NCBI GenBank assembly: GCA_013306675.1
Contig: JABLUY010000060.1
Location: 62,001 to 126,000 of the forward strand
Source: Thraustochytrium sp. TN22
Lineage: Eukaryota > Sar > Bigyra > Thraustochytrida > Thraustochytriidae
Length of the DNA stretch: 64,000 bases
Direction: 5' to 3'
A model generated the notes under the pieces. That model made no database searches and was not told the DNA's origin. It saw only the letters and a program-made list of their open reading frames with translations. Positions 16,447 through 25,502 of the stretch are shown here, one piece after another. Positions within the stretch are counted from its first letter, which is position 1. Each line of letters opens with the position of its first letter. The translations under genes and the position numbers were made by a program.

Positions 16447-18993
16447 ATGACGACCAAGGTGCAGGCCGCGGAGCTGGCGCAAAAGGCTGGCGAGCAATGG
16501 GGCGCAGCGGCCTTCGTGGAGTGCTCCGCGACACTGGCCGAGCTGGCGGAGCAGCTGAAGAAGTCCGCGGAGAACGGCGGTGAGGAGGCCCCCAGCGAGG
16601 CTGCGGCGCGCGCTGCGAACGCCAAGGTCCTGCACAACGCCGCACTGGCCCGGTTCGCCTCGGACAAGCAGGCGGACGCCGGCGCTCTACTGGAGCAGTT
16701 CGAGCAGGTGTCCAAGATGCTGGAAGAGGAGGCCAAGGGCCCCGGCGGCGTGGCGGCGCCCTCCGTGGCCACCGCGCTGGGTTCCGGGCCGGGCGACGCC
16801 GGCGCGGCGTCGTCGGCAGCGGCAGCGGCAGCGGCAGCTGCCGCCGGCGGTCGGGGCGCAGCCTCCGTGGACGGTTCAGTAGACGGGGCGGCCGCCAAGG
16901 CGCGCTTCCAGCCGGACGCCTCCTTTGCGCTGTACAACCGCGCTGTGGTGCACGTGGCGAAGCGGCAGTGGCGGTCGGCGCTGGACCTTTTGGAGAACCT
17001 CTTCCGCTACATTGACGCGGTGGACGAGGGGCTGGCGCTGTGCATCTGCTTCCTGCTGCTCGATGTGTATACCCTGATTGCGCGGGGCGCCGGCCCTGGA
17101 GAGGGCGGGCTCCTCGTCGGCCATGTGGCGGAGCAGGCGCAGAGCGTGATTGACTATTTGGAGAAGCCTCACGCATTCAACGGGCACACGAAGCTGGCCT
17201 CCAAGGACGGCGGCGCAGCGGCGGCCGTCCCGGAAGACTCGAACGGGGAGGCGGGCGGCGCGGCGGAGGGCCAGCGCGCCTCGGACGGCGTGCAGCGGGC
17301 GTGGGGCCCGTCGCAGGTCCAGGAGGTGCTGCGCCGACTCACGCACTACCGCGCGAAGATTGCGCTCATCCAGGCCAATGTGGGTACCGCCAAGAGCTCG
17401 ATGCAAGGCGTGGGGGCCAGTCTTTCGGAGGACGCAGCGCGGCCGGCGGGCGCCGGCGGGAGAGGCGGCGACGACGGGGCGGCCGGGGCTTGGGAGGGAC
17501 TCAAGCTCCGCGCCAGCAACGGTGCTCTTCAGGCGGTCACCAGCACGGCCGCCTCTGCTGCCGGTGCCCCGCCCGGCATGGCCGAGTGCCTCTCGGCGCA
17601 TGTGGCCTACCTCGCGGACGACCTGGGCGCCTGTGGCGCTGCACTGCGTGCCGCCGAACAAAAGGGCCTGGCGAAGAGCCTAGCGCTCAACAACATGGGG
17701 TGCATCCAGCACCGCAGGGGCCGGCATCACAGCGCTGCGGTGGTCTTCGCCAAGGCGCTCGAGGCTTGCAGCGCAGACGCCGAGCCCTGCGCCGCGGAGA
17801 TCGCCTTCAACCTGGGCGTGCAGTTGCTGCACTGCAAGAGGCCCTCACTCGCGCACGCCAGCCTCATGCGCGCCGCGCCCGCCATGTACCATAGGCCTCG
17901 GCTCTGGCTGCACATTGCCGAGTGCGTGGTCATGTCGCACGCGCAGGCCGCGGAGCGTGACGGGAGCGCGGGCTTGCTGCACAGTGTGCTGGGCGACGGC
18001 GCCGAGCGCCGCATTCTGCTCAACGCGGGCCTCTCCGGCGACGACGCCTCGTGCGAGGGCCCGGACGCGCCGGACTCGTCGCCCTCGCCGCCTCCGCAGC
18101 ACCAACAGTCTGGGTCGGCAGGCAACGGCCGCAAGGCCAAGGGCAGCTCCGGCCACAAGGGCGGCAAGGCGCCCAAGCTCTCAGGCAAGCACAACAGCAG
18201 CGGTCCGGAAGACGCTGCCGCGACGACCTCAGCTGCCTCCGCCGCGGCCTCCGCCTCCCTCGGCCTTGACACCGGCATCCGCGCGACCTGCCACGTACTG
18301 TACCTCCTCGACGTACTGGAGCACGGATCTGTCCCGGGCGGCCCGGCCTCGGCGGCCAAGGCGCGCGGCGGCCAAGGCGCGGCGGCCGCCGCAGCTGCTG
18401 CCGCTGCCGCCGCAGCGGCCGCCTCCGGCGCCGACAGCGGCGCCTCGGCGGTCGCTGGCCTGGACGGCGGCGGCGACGCCGCGCGCCAGCAGCTCCTGTC
18501 CATGCGCCAGATGGCCCTTCTGTGCCAGGCCTACCTCGCGCTGCACGTCGGCGACTGGTCGCTCGCCTACACGGCGAGTCGCCAGGTCATTGACGCGGCG
18601 GCCGCCGCGCCAGCGGAACCGTCCTCGCTCGACGCCGCTGGCCTGGCGGCGGCGCACGCCTACTGCGCAGAGGCCAGCCTCCGCAGCGGCGCTGTCGAGG
18701 GTGACAGCTTCAAACCTGCGCTCGACCACGTTGCCAAGGCCATGGAGCTGGAGCTCGCCAAGCCGCATGCTGGCGCTGCCGACCCGCACGGCGACCGCGC
18801 CCGCGCCGCACTCTGCACCAACCTCGCGCTCGTGCGCATCCTCAAGAGCGATCTCGTGGAGGCCGAGAGGCTCCTCCTGCGCGCTCTGGACATGGTGCCT
18901 GACTTCGCGCACGCCATGCGCCTCCTCGTCTACCTCTGCCTTACTCGCGGCGAGCACGATCGCGCGCGTCGCCTCCTCAAGACGTCGCGCTAG
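16447..18993 (+). CDS. CNOT10: CCR4-NOT complex subunit 10
   Basis: This encodes 848 residues from the ATG at 16447 (MTTKVQAAELA). It is a TPR-type helical protein with clear CNOT10 landmarks: the YNRAVVHVAKRQWRSALDLL block with LALCICFLLLDVYTL (~160-210), NNMGCIQHRRGRHHSAAVVF (~415), FNLGVQLLHCKRPSLAH with RPRLWLHIAECVV (~453-495), and a C-terminal TPR pair (NLALVRILKSDLVEAERLLL). CNOT10 with CNOT11 docks on the CNOT1 N-terminus in the CCR4-NOT deadenylase, which shortens mRNA poly(A) tails in the cytoplasm. Two low-complexity inserts, an Ala tract at ~645-665 and Lys/Ser-rich ~555-600, separate the helical parts. Its 3' end is convergent with the PT-repeat gene. Confidence 0.93.
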   Translation: MTTKVQAAELAQKAGEQWGAAAFVECSATLAELAEQLKKSAENGGEEAPSEAAARAANAKVLHNAALARFASDKQADAGALLEQFEQVSKMLEEEAKGPGGVAAPSVATALGSGPGDAGAASSAAAAAAAAAAGGRGAASVDGSVDGAAAKARFQPDASFALYNRAVVHVAKRQWRSALDLLENLFRYIDAVDEGLALCICFLLLDVYTLIARGAGPGEGGLLVGHVAEQAQSVIDYLEKPHAFNGHTKLASKDGGAAAAVPEDSNGEAGGAAEGQRASDGVQRAWGPSQVQEVLRRLTHYRAKIALIQANVGTAKSSMQGVGASLSEDAARPAGAGGRGGDDGAAGAWEGLKLRASNGALQAVTSTAASAAGAPPGMAECLSAHVAYLADDLGACGAALRAAEQKGLAKSLALNNMGCIQHRRGRHHSAAVVFAKALEACSADAEPCAAEIAFNLGVQLLHCKRPSLAHASLMRAAPAMYHRPRLWLHIAECVVMSHAQAAERDGSAGLLHSVLGDGAERRILLNAGLSGDDASCEGPDAPDSSPSPPPQHQQSGSAGNGRKAKGSSGHKGGKAPKLSGKHNSSGPEDAAATTSAASAAASASLGLDTGIRATCHVLYLLDVLEHGSVPGGPASAAKARGGQGAAAAAAAAAAAAAAASGADSGASAVAGLDGGGDAARQQLLSMRQMALLCQAYLALHVGDWSLAYTASRQVIDAAAAAPAEPSSLDAAGLAAAHAYCAEASLRSGAVEGDSFKPALDHVAKAMELELAKPHAGAADPHGDRARAALCTNLALVRILKSDLVEAERLLLRALDMVPDFAHAMRLLVYLCLTRGEHDRARRLLKTSR

Positions 18994-19342
18994 CGGCGCT
19001 GGCGCTGGCGCTTCGCGCTCTGCTTGTCTTTTACACGCAGTCCACCAAGAAGGGGTGCGGCGGGCGAGGTCGGCCTCTTTCACGTCGTTGCTTCCCTTTG
19101 CCCGCCATTTCCCCCCCGTCTCCACCTTGCGTACCACCGAACCACCTTGGAATCGAGATGATTGGTTGGTAGTAGAATCATGCATTTGAACTATCCTTTG
19201 CGTACCACCACCAACCACCCGCACCCAGAAATGGAGATGAATCGTACCAAATTCTGCTACGTTACCACCAAAATTGTGCATTTGAACTCTAGAAGCTAAC
19301 TTGGATCAACGGCGTGACCACTCACGGTCAGATCATACACGC
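18994..19342. other. Spacer between convergent genes, with partial direct repeat
   Basis: This 349-base tail-to-tail spacer has lower GC than its surroundings. TTGCGTACCACC recurs at 19127 and 19198, and TGCATTTGAACT at 19181 and 19277. This indicates an old, diverged direct duplication of about 70-95 bases. No gene is visible. Confidence 0.6.
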
Positions 19343-20884
19343 CTACACGGCGCAAAACGCAAGCACGGCGGCAGGGAGAGCAGCCAGCACCGACGTATGC
19401 AAGGCGCAGCCCATCGAAGTGGGCGCCAGGGTCGGGGCAAAGGTGGGCGCCTCCGTCGGTGTAAGCGTCTCGTTGCAGCCGGTCGCGTCCCCGCTCGAAC
19501 AGGGCGAACCAATGTTGTCGCGGTCCGTGAATGTGTGCGAGACGGTCGGCGCCGCCGTTGTCGGCGCCTCTGTGGGCTTGGCCGTAGGCTCGGCCGTCTG
19601 CTCGGCCGTCGGCTCGGCCGTCGGCTCGGCCGTCGGCTCGGCCGTCGGCTCGGCCGTCGGCTCCGTCGTCGGGCTCTGGGAGGGCGCCTTGGTAGCGGCG
19701 GTGGGCGCTGCTGTGGTCGGAGCGTCCGTCGGCGTGGTGGTCGGCGACCTCGTCGGGACTCCTGTTGTTGGAGCCTGAGTCGGCGCAGACGTGGGCTCGC
19801 GCGTGGGAACCATTGTCGGGTGCGCCGTGGGGGTCTTCGAAGGCGCCTTCGTCGGCGAGACCGTAGGGAACGGCGTAGGCGCAGTCGTCGGCAGCACCGT
19901 AGGCGATGGCGTCAGGCATTGCCCGTCCACGGTGCCCTCGCCCTTGTACTCGGATCCACTAAAGTCACACGGGAAGCGAGTTTCGCAGATGGTGTCAAAG
20001 CACATGTCGAGCGAGAGCCCAGCCTGGTTTTGGATATGAAGCAAATTGAAGCCAACCAGGATATCGAGGCTTTCGAATGCGGACACAAAATCCGCTGCTT
20101 TGCTCGCCTCCGAGGTGAACCTCATGTTGTTTTCTGCGGTCACCTTGACATTCTTCAATTTGCCGTTGGTGCAATAAACGGAAATCTTATCGCTTCCCGT
20201 ATTCGCGCAGCTACCATTGGCGCACGGGTCCTCGCCCGATGAGCCACTGCAATCCGTCCAGTTGTGGCCGCCGAAGGCACTTAGGAGTGAATTCCACGCC
20301 TCGCAATTAGTCTTGCCCTTAGTCGATGTCTGGGTGCAAGCCGTGGTCGGCGCCGCGGTCGGCGCCGGTGTGGTCGGCGCCATTGTGGTCGGCGCCGGAG
20401 TCGGCAGACAAACGCCATCATTCGTGCAGGAGTCTGTGCACCCGGAGCCCGAAAAGTCGCACGACTTGGAGTCGCACAGTCCCGAGAAGCAGTCAGTGAT
20501 ACCAGCGCTGGCCTGATTGGAAACTCGAAGCTTGACAAATTGCGCCAGGCTGCCGAAGGTGTCCGCGACTGCCTGCCGGCCCGTCGAGTTGTATATCATG
20601 TTGTTTTCCGTGGTGAAAAGAAGCTCCTTCAGCTTCCCGCTTCCACAAGAAATGTCGCCAAGTGCATTTCGGTGCGCCTTGAAGCACGAATTGGCGTTGC
20701 AAGGGTCCTCGTCCCTCGAATCCGAGCACAGCGTCCAGCTGCTGCCGCCGAATGCGTCGTAGAGCGAATTCCACGCTTCGCAGTTTGCTTCATTGGTTGA
20801 GTCGGAGCAACTGCCTTCCGCAGACATGGCGAGCGCGAGCGCAAGGATGCCCACGAGGGCAGTGCCCGGCGACGTACGCGCCAT
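19343..20884 (-). CDS. Secreted PT-repeat protein with two Cys-rich modules, probable GPI anchor
   Basis: This encodes 513 residues from the ATG at 20884. A signal peptide (TALVGILALALAMSAEG) precedes two related ~120-residue modules (~30-165 and ~185-340). Each begins NCEAWNSLxxAFGGxxWTxCS..DPC, like the N-cap of plant-type leucine-rich repeats, and continues with GKLK..ENNM. Each then has a phenylalanine/valine-rich repeat and closes with C..xxC....CDFSGS. Between and after them are Pro-Thr-rich stretches. The main one (~345-470) ends in repeated PTAE units, probably heavily O-glycosylated. The C-terminus (CALHTSVLAALPAAVLAFCAV) is a hydrophobic tail with no basic end, typical of a GPI-attachment signal. 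A cell-surface or wall role is inference. A shorter paralogue lies immediately upstream on the same strand. Confidence 0.78.
   Translation of the reverse strand: MARTSPGTALVGILALALAMSAEGSCSDSTNEANCEAWNSLYDAFGGSSWTLCSDSRDEDPCNANSCFKAHRNALGDISCGSGKLKELLFTTENNMIYNSTGRQAVADTFGSLAQFVKLRVSNQASAGITDCFSGLCDSKSCDFSGSGCTDSCTNDGVCLPTPAPTTMAPTTPAPTAAPTTACTQTSTKGKTNCEAWNSLLSAFGGHNWTDCSGSSGEDPCANGSCANTGSDKISVYCTNGKLKNVKVTAENNMRFTSEASKAADFVSAFESLDILVGFNLLHIQNQAGLSLDMCFDTICETRFPCDFSGSEYKGEGTVDGQCLTPSPTVLPTTAPTPFPTVSPTKAPSKTPTAHPTMVPTREPTSAPTQAPTTGVPTRSPTTTPTDAPTTAAPTAATKAPSQSPTTEPTAEPTAEPTAEPTAEPTAEQTAEPTAKPTEAPTTAAPTVSHTFTDRDNIGSPCSSGDATGCNETLTPTEAPTFAPTLAPTSMGCALHTSVLAALPAAVLAFCAV
19588..19663. repeat. 12-base tandem repeat encoding PTAE units
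   Basis: GGCTCGGCCGTC is repeated about six times. Read on the minus strand it codes for Pro-Thr-Ala-Glu. The near-identity of units at DNA level suggests recent slippage. Confidence 0.9.
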
Positions 20885-21657
20885 CTCCTCGTCCAGACGT
20901 GCAGTTTGCAGCACTCTTAGCTTGCGAGCTGGTTTCGGTTCTGTCTTTCTCTGGCCGATGTGTCGCTCTGCGCCGCAACGCGAACGACGCTTGAGCGGCT
21001 ATGAGGCCCAGCGCGGAGCCCAACGAGGCATCTGCAGAACCGGCCGGCGCGGTGAGATCCGTTCTTGGCAACGCACGCCCTTCAGGGCGGTCTGGGGATG
21101 CTGTCGCATGCGTGACTGCAGCGATCGCCCGCGGCAGAGAGACTCTCAGGAGTGACTTTTGCGTGCAACGCATCTCTGACGTCCGGTCGAGGGGACGCGG
21201 CCCGAGTCCGAGTCTCAGGCTCCGGCTCCTCTTGCGCAGATTATAGTCACGTGTGACGGAGCGTCCGATCGTGCCAGTGGCGAACGGACTCGGAGGGACG
21301 GCGGCCCGGCGGCCCGGCCCGGCCGAGTCGGTTGGGAAACCCAGTCACCACTGCACCACCGGACAAAATCGGACGTTGTATAAAACGCCTTTTTAGAAAT
21401 GGAGCTGTGACTTGTTTGGGCTCACTGTCAATACCACCAAGAATGTGAGGACTTCGCGAATACTGACATGCGCCCCTGCAAGGGCTATCCGTAATTTTCC
21501 AGCGATTGTCGTCGTCCATGACTAAAATGTAGCTTTCGAGCAGTACATCATCGACCGGTGGCTGTCAGTGATTGTTGCCTCAATGATTGCCGTGATGCAG
21601 GGCCTCTTTGTAATTGAAAGACACAGTTGGAGCTTTTTTTGATCAGCAAAACATCAT
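20885..21657. promoter_or_regulatory. Spacer between the two PT-repeat paralogues
   Basis: This 773-base stretch should contain the promoter of the longer PT-repeat gene and the 3' end of the shorter one, both on the minus strand. The part near 21370-21660 is visibly less GC-rich. No supportable gene is present. Confidence 0.45.
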
Positions 21658-22449
21658 CTACCACATGGCGCCGGCGAGGAAGGTCACGGCCGAAACCATG
21701 GCAACCTGGAGAGCGCCGGCAGCAGAGGTGGGTGCCAGGGTCGGCGCGAAGGTGGGCGCCTCGGTCGGGGCCAGGGTCTCCATGTCGGTGGTGTTCGTGG
21801 AGTTGTCGATGCGGTCGATGATATCCACGGTGGGGGCCTCGGTCTCGACCGAGTCCACGGGCGCCATCGTCGGCTGCTCGGTCTCGGCCGGGCCAGAAAG
21901 CGTGGTGGGGGCGGCGGTGATGGGCGTGGCAGTGGTGGGAGCGTCGGTAGGCGCCGTGGTCGGCTCAGCGGTGGTCGGTGCGTTGGTGGGCGCAGTGGTC
22001 GGCTCAGCGGTCGGAACGCACGTTGCGTCCGAGCCCTGGATGTCGCACGTGATGGCATTGCATGCGTCAATGCAGTCGGTCTGGCCGAGGCTAGCCTGGT
22101 TGGAGATGGAGAAGGAGGCGAGCTGCGGCTGAGCCTCGATGGCGGCGGAGAGGGCACTTGTGCCGATGGTTGCGTCATAGACCATGCCGTTCTCCTTCTT
22201 CATGGAGAGCAGCCTCAGGTTGCCTGAGCCGCAGTTGATGTCGTAGTAGGTTCCAGCATTCTTGACGCACGAGTTGGAATCGCACGGGTTGATTTCACGC
22301 TCCCCCTGGCACTTGTTCGTCCAGCTGTCGCCGCCGAAGGCGTCGTAAATGGCAGCCCAGGCGTCGCAGTTCGCATGCGGGCAGCCCGCGGCCTCAATCG
22401 AGGAGGCTGAGACGGCCAGGACAGCCACGGCGAGAAGGGCGCGAACCAT
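21658..22449 (-). CDS. Secreted PT-repeat protein with one Cys-rich module, paralogue of the neighbour
   Basis: This encodes 263 residues from the ATG at 22449. The signal peptide is MVRALLAVAVLAVSASSIEA. One Cys-rich module (~23-145) starts NCDAWAAIYDAFGGDSWTNKC, continues SGNLRLLSMKKENGM and FSISNQASLGQTDC, and ends CDIQGSDATC. It matches the two modules of the gene at 19343-20884. A PTxxPTT-rich stalk follows, with an Asn-Ser-Thr site (DNSTNTTD), then PTEAPTFAPTLAPTS, identical in the neighbour, and a hydrophobic C-terminus (LQVAMVSAVTFLAGAMW) like a GPI signal. The same-strand, adjacent arrangement and the shared tail indicate a local gene duplication with gain or loss of one module. Function is unknown; surface display is likely. 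Confidence 0.77.
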   Translation of the reverse strand: MVRALLAVAVLAVSASSIEAAGCPHANCDAWAAIYDAFGGDSWTNKCQGEREINPCDSNSCVKNAGTYYDINCGSGNLRLLSMKKENGMVYDATIGTSALSAAIEAQPQLASFSISNQASLGQTDCIDACNAITCDIQGSDATCVPTAEPTTAPTNAPTTAEPTTAPTDAPTTATPITAAPTTLSGPAETEQPTMAPVDSVETEAPTVDIIDRIDNSTNTTDMETLAPTEAPTFAPTLAPTSAAGALQVAMVSAVTFLAGAMW

Positions 22450-23731
22450 CGTCGTTCGGAGCGGAGGCTGTCGCTCTCTTCTTTGCTTCTAGCTGCTCTC
22501 GCGCGAGCTGCTTCAGGCAAAAGCTCTCGCTGGCTCGCTGGCTCGCTCTGGCCGATTTCGGTCTCTGCAGGCTGCTCGGTTGCGGGTCTGCTGCTGACCC
22601 GATGCCGGTTTCGCGTCGCCGCGCCGCGCCGCGCCGCGCCGCCGCGCCGTGCGCAGCACAGCGTCGCGCCGGCCCGCGCGGAACGGGACGCCTTCCCACG
22701 GTCACCAAGCTCAACGTCTCAAGGAAGCTAGACGTTGGGGACGCACATGTCCGGTCTCCTCTGGTGCTGGCCTATCCGTTCAGGACGCGCGGCGCCGCCG
22801 CGGACGCTGGCAGCACCGTGGACACTGACGCGGCGCGCGCTTGCGGCCGCGGCGCGCGCTTGTTCCGTTGCTAGCTAGCTAGGCCGAAGGCGTGACTTCT
22901 CTATGTCGCGTTGTAAGCAACCCAGATCCGTTGCCCAGATTGGTCGCCACTGTCCGTGCAGCGCGTTTTTTGGGGGGGGAGATTTCGCGATCTTGCGACA
23001 CGTGTGAGTGGCCGCCTGGGTGCATGGTTTGCGAATCGCCTCATTGCAGTGCGCCGGCTAGCGGCTATCCGCCAGTCACGCCTGGCACACAGATCTGGTA
23101 AGATAACTCTGGCCTCGCACAGGACAAAGTTAGCAGCGCATTCCGCTGGCTCCCTTGCGCTTCCTCGGCGACGCTTCGCCGATTCTTCCTGGCCGGGTCG
23201 AGAACGACTTTTGTGGGGTGAGAGTCTCCATGTCAAGGTAGGACCGCTTCGTCGTTTCGGTCGTGCAAGCCACTGCAAGGTCGAGCAAGGCGAGACAAGG
23301 TCGAGCAAAGTCGAGCGGACGGCAACGTTCCCAAGCCAACGAACACGGACCGGGCGTTGCAGGCTGGAAGGCTCTGGCTTGCGACTCCCGGGCGGGGATG
23401 CCCGCGTCTTGCGCGTCTTGTCAGAAGAGCGCGGCAATCGGTCCAGGCCTGACTCTGAGTGAGCTGGTGATGGCCGCCAGTAGCACGCCCGTCAGTGGCG
23501 GCAGGTCACGCCACGCGCCGCCACGCCACCGCCACGATGATGTCAACGTTCTCGCCAAGCCAGCCCAGACAAGCAAGCAAGCGCAAGCGAGCCCAAGCAA
23601 GCACCTCTTCGCGCGGCGGTCGCTGACGGCGAAGGGGCAGGCGAGACGGGCGACGCGGACACCCGGCGCGGCGCGGCGCGGCGCGGCGCGCCCAGACGAG
23701 GCGAGATACGCCCCGCCCCGACGACGACGCG
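22450..23731. promoter_or_regulatory. Divergent spacer, PT-repeat gene / DHHC gene
   Basis: This 1,282-base head-to-head spacer has CGCCG/GCGCC runs near 22617-22645 and (CTAG)3 at 22871-22882. A cluster of GGTCGAGCAA units lies near 23277-23310, and (GGCGC)5 near 23664-23690, about 40 bases before the DHHC start. Open frames here have no recognisable product. Confidence 0.45.
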
Positions 23732-24526
23732 ATGCGAGCCACCGAGGTGCTCGAGGCGCGGGAAGGCGAGGTCGCCGAGAGTGCGGACGCAGCGCGCGGC
23801 CTCGTGAGCGCCGCGGGGGAGGCGGCAGTGGAGCGAAGTACGGAGCAGGGCGAGCGGTCAGCTACCATGGTCGCTGTTGTGAACGCGACCGCTGATGAAG
23901 ACGAAGCGCTCGACAAGCGCACGCGCCTCTGCGTGTGCCGCAAGGTGGACGGCAACCACGTGCTCGTGTACGGCAAGCCACGCGGGCGCCGCTTCCCGTT
24001 GCACTGCTTGCTGGGCCCAGACTGGTGGTGTAGTTTCATCACCATTGCCATCATCGTCGTGCCTAGCTTGTACGCCATCTTCGGCGCGGCGCCTACGATC
24101 GGGCCCATTACTGAACTGCTCGGCGTGCTCTCCGCGGCGGCTTGCCTCGGATCCTTCTTGGTGACCGCCTTCTCGGACCCGGGCATTCTTAAGAGCCAAA
24201 CGCCCGAGCAGTTGCAGCGCAGCATTGAAGAGAATCCTGTCGGGATCCGCAAGGACACCGTCCTGTGCCGCCGTTGCAACATCTACCGGCCCTACACAGC
24301 GCGGCACTGCTACGACTGCGACGCCTGCATCGAGGAGCTCGACCACCACTGCCCCTGGACCGGCCACTGCATCGGCAAGGGCAACATCACCTTCTTCTAC
24401 TGCTTCCTCGCCACGCTTGTCTCCCACTTCGTTTATCTCATTATCGTGCTCAACATGTGGACGAGCCCTGCCAAGCCAAGCGCCGCTCCGGGCCCAGCGC
24501 TGCGCGGCGCTGCGGACGGCGCGTGA
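23732..24526 (+). CDS. DHHC-type protein S-acyltransferase, short form
   Basis: This encodes 264 residues from the ATG at 23732. An acidic N-terminus is followed by two membrane helices (~100-120, WWCSFITIAIIVVPSLYAIFG; ~130-152) and the SDPG motif after the second. The full cysteine-rich domain comes next (CRRC, ARHCYDCDAC, then DHHCPWTGHCIGKGN with the catalytic D204-H-H-C207). It ends with a third helix (FFYCFLATLVSHFVYLIIVL). The enzyme autoacylates the DHHC cysteine and passes palmitate to protein cysteines on endomembranes. Most family members have a fourth helix and a TTxE motif; this frame stops ~25 residues after helix 3 without them. The stop lies inside GTGAGC, a good splice-donor sequence, so an unseen intron is possible. 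Confidence 0.82.
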   Translation: MRATEVLEAREGEVAESADAARGLVSAAGEAAVERSTEQGERSATMVAVVNATADEDEALDKRTRLCVCRKVDGNHVLVYGKPRGRRFPLHCLLGPDWWCSFITIAIIVVPSLYAIFGAAPTIGPITELLGVLSAAACLGSFLVTAFSDPGILKSQTPEQLQRSIEENPVGIRKDTVLCRRCNIYRPYTARHCYDCDACIEELDHHCPWTGHCIGKGNITFFYCFLATLVSHFVYLIIVLNMWTSPAKPSAAPGPALRGAADGA

Positions 24527-24988
24527 GCGCTTAAAGGCACCGTGAGCTCTCGGAGCATTGCCGCGTCCGACTATGCGACAGACAACCTGTAGACTACGAT
24601 CTTCCTTACATTTCTATGGTATCACTGGTAGAAGGCCTGGTCCAGAGCTCTAGCCTAGCTTTAGGCCTGGAGCTAACGTTAGAGCTGGGCATGGGAACAG
24701 CAGCTACGCGAGCTCTCAGCAGCTCTCACGAGACGTCAATGTTCGGCCGGCAACGAAGGGGCCGAGTGCTCTTGCTGCTTGCTGCCTTTGCCGCCCCGGC
24801 CGTAGCTGGCCAGGGCAGCGACCCTGGTGCCGCCACCGCAGAGGCATACCCGGACGGCACGGCGGCGACGGCGGCGCGGCGGCGGCGCGGCGGCGCGCAC
24901 GCGGCGGCTGCCTGCCTCGCTGCCTCGCTGCCTGGCGGTCGGGCGGGCGAGAGGCGGGCGAGGCGGCGCGGGCGGCGGCGGCGGCAGC
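24527..24988. other. Spacer between DHHC gene and Gln-Ala-rich gene
   Basis: This 462-base stretch has AGCTCT/CTAGC-rich sequence around 24640-24720 and GGCGG runs before the next start. A Met at 24739 followed by a hydrophobic stretch opens a frame that runs into the hexanucleotide repeat and the assembly gap. I do not call it a gene. It could be the 3' exon of the DHHC gene or 5' leader of the next. Confidence 0.4.
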
Positions 24989-25449
24989 ATGGTGCGGGCC
25001 AGCCAGCGGCAGCGCGCGCGACGCGAGGCGGCCGCCAGCGACGAGGCAGCGCAGGCGCAGGCGCAGGCGCAGGCGCAGGCGCAGGCGCAGGCGCAGGCGC
25101 AGGCGCAGGCGCAGGCGCAGGCGGAGGCGCAGGCGCAGGCGCAGGCGCAGGCGCAGGCGCAGGCGCAGGCGCAGGCGCAGGCGCAGGCGCAGGCGCAGGC
25201 GCAGGCGCAGGCGCAGGCGCAGGCGCAGGCGCAGGCGNNNNNNNNNNNNNNNNNNNNNNNNNNNNNNNNNNNNNNNNNNNNNNNNNNNNNNNNNNNNNNN
25301 NNNNNNNNNNNNNNNNNNNNNNNNNNNNNNNNNNNNNNNNNNNNNNNNNNNNNNNNNNNNNNNNNNNNNNNNNNNNNNNNNNNNNNNNNNNNNNNNNNNN
25401 NNNNNNNNNNNNNNNNNNNNNNNNNNNNNNNNNNNNNNNNNNNNNNNNN

Positions 25450-25502
<53 letters not shown>

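Noticed and set aside
22956-23462. 168-codon plus-strand frame in the PT-repeat/DHHC spacer
   Set aside because: Arg/Ser-rich translation without domain or plausible codon pattern; treated as promoter sequence.
25051-25501. Possible CRISPR-like array
   Set aside because: It is a simple hexanucleotide/trinucleotide coding repeat with no spacers, in a eukaryotic gene.
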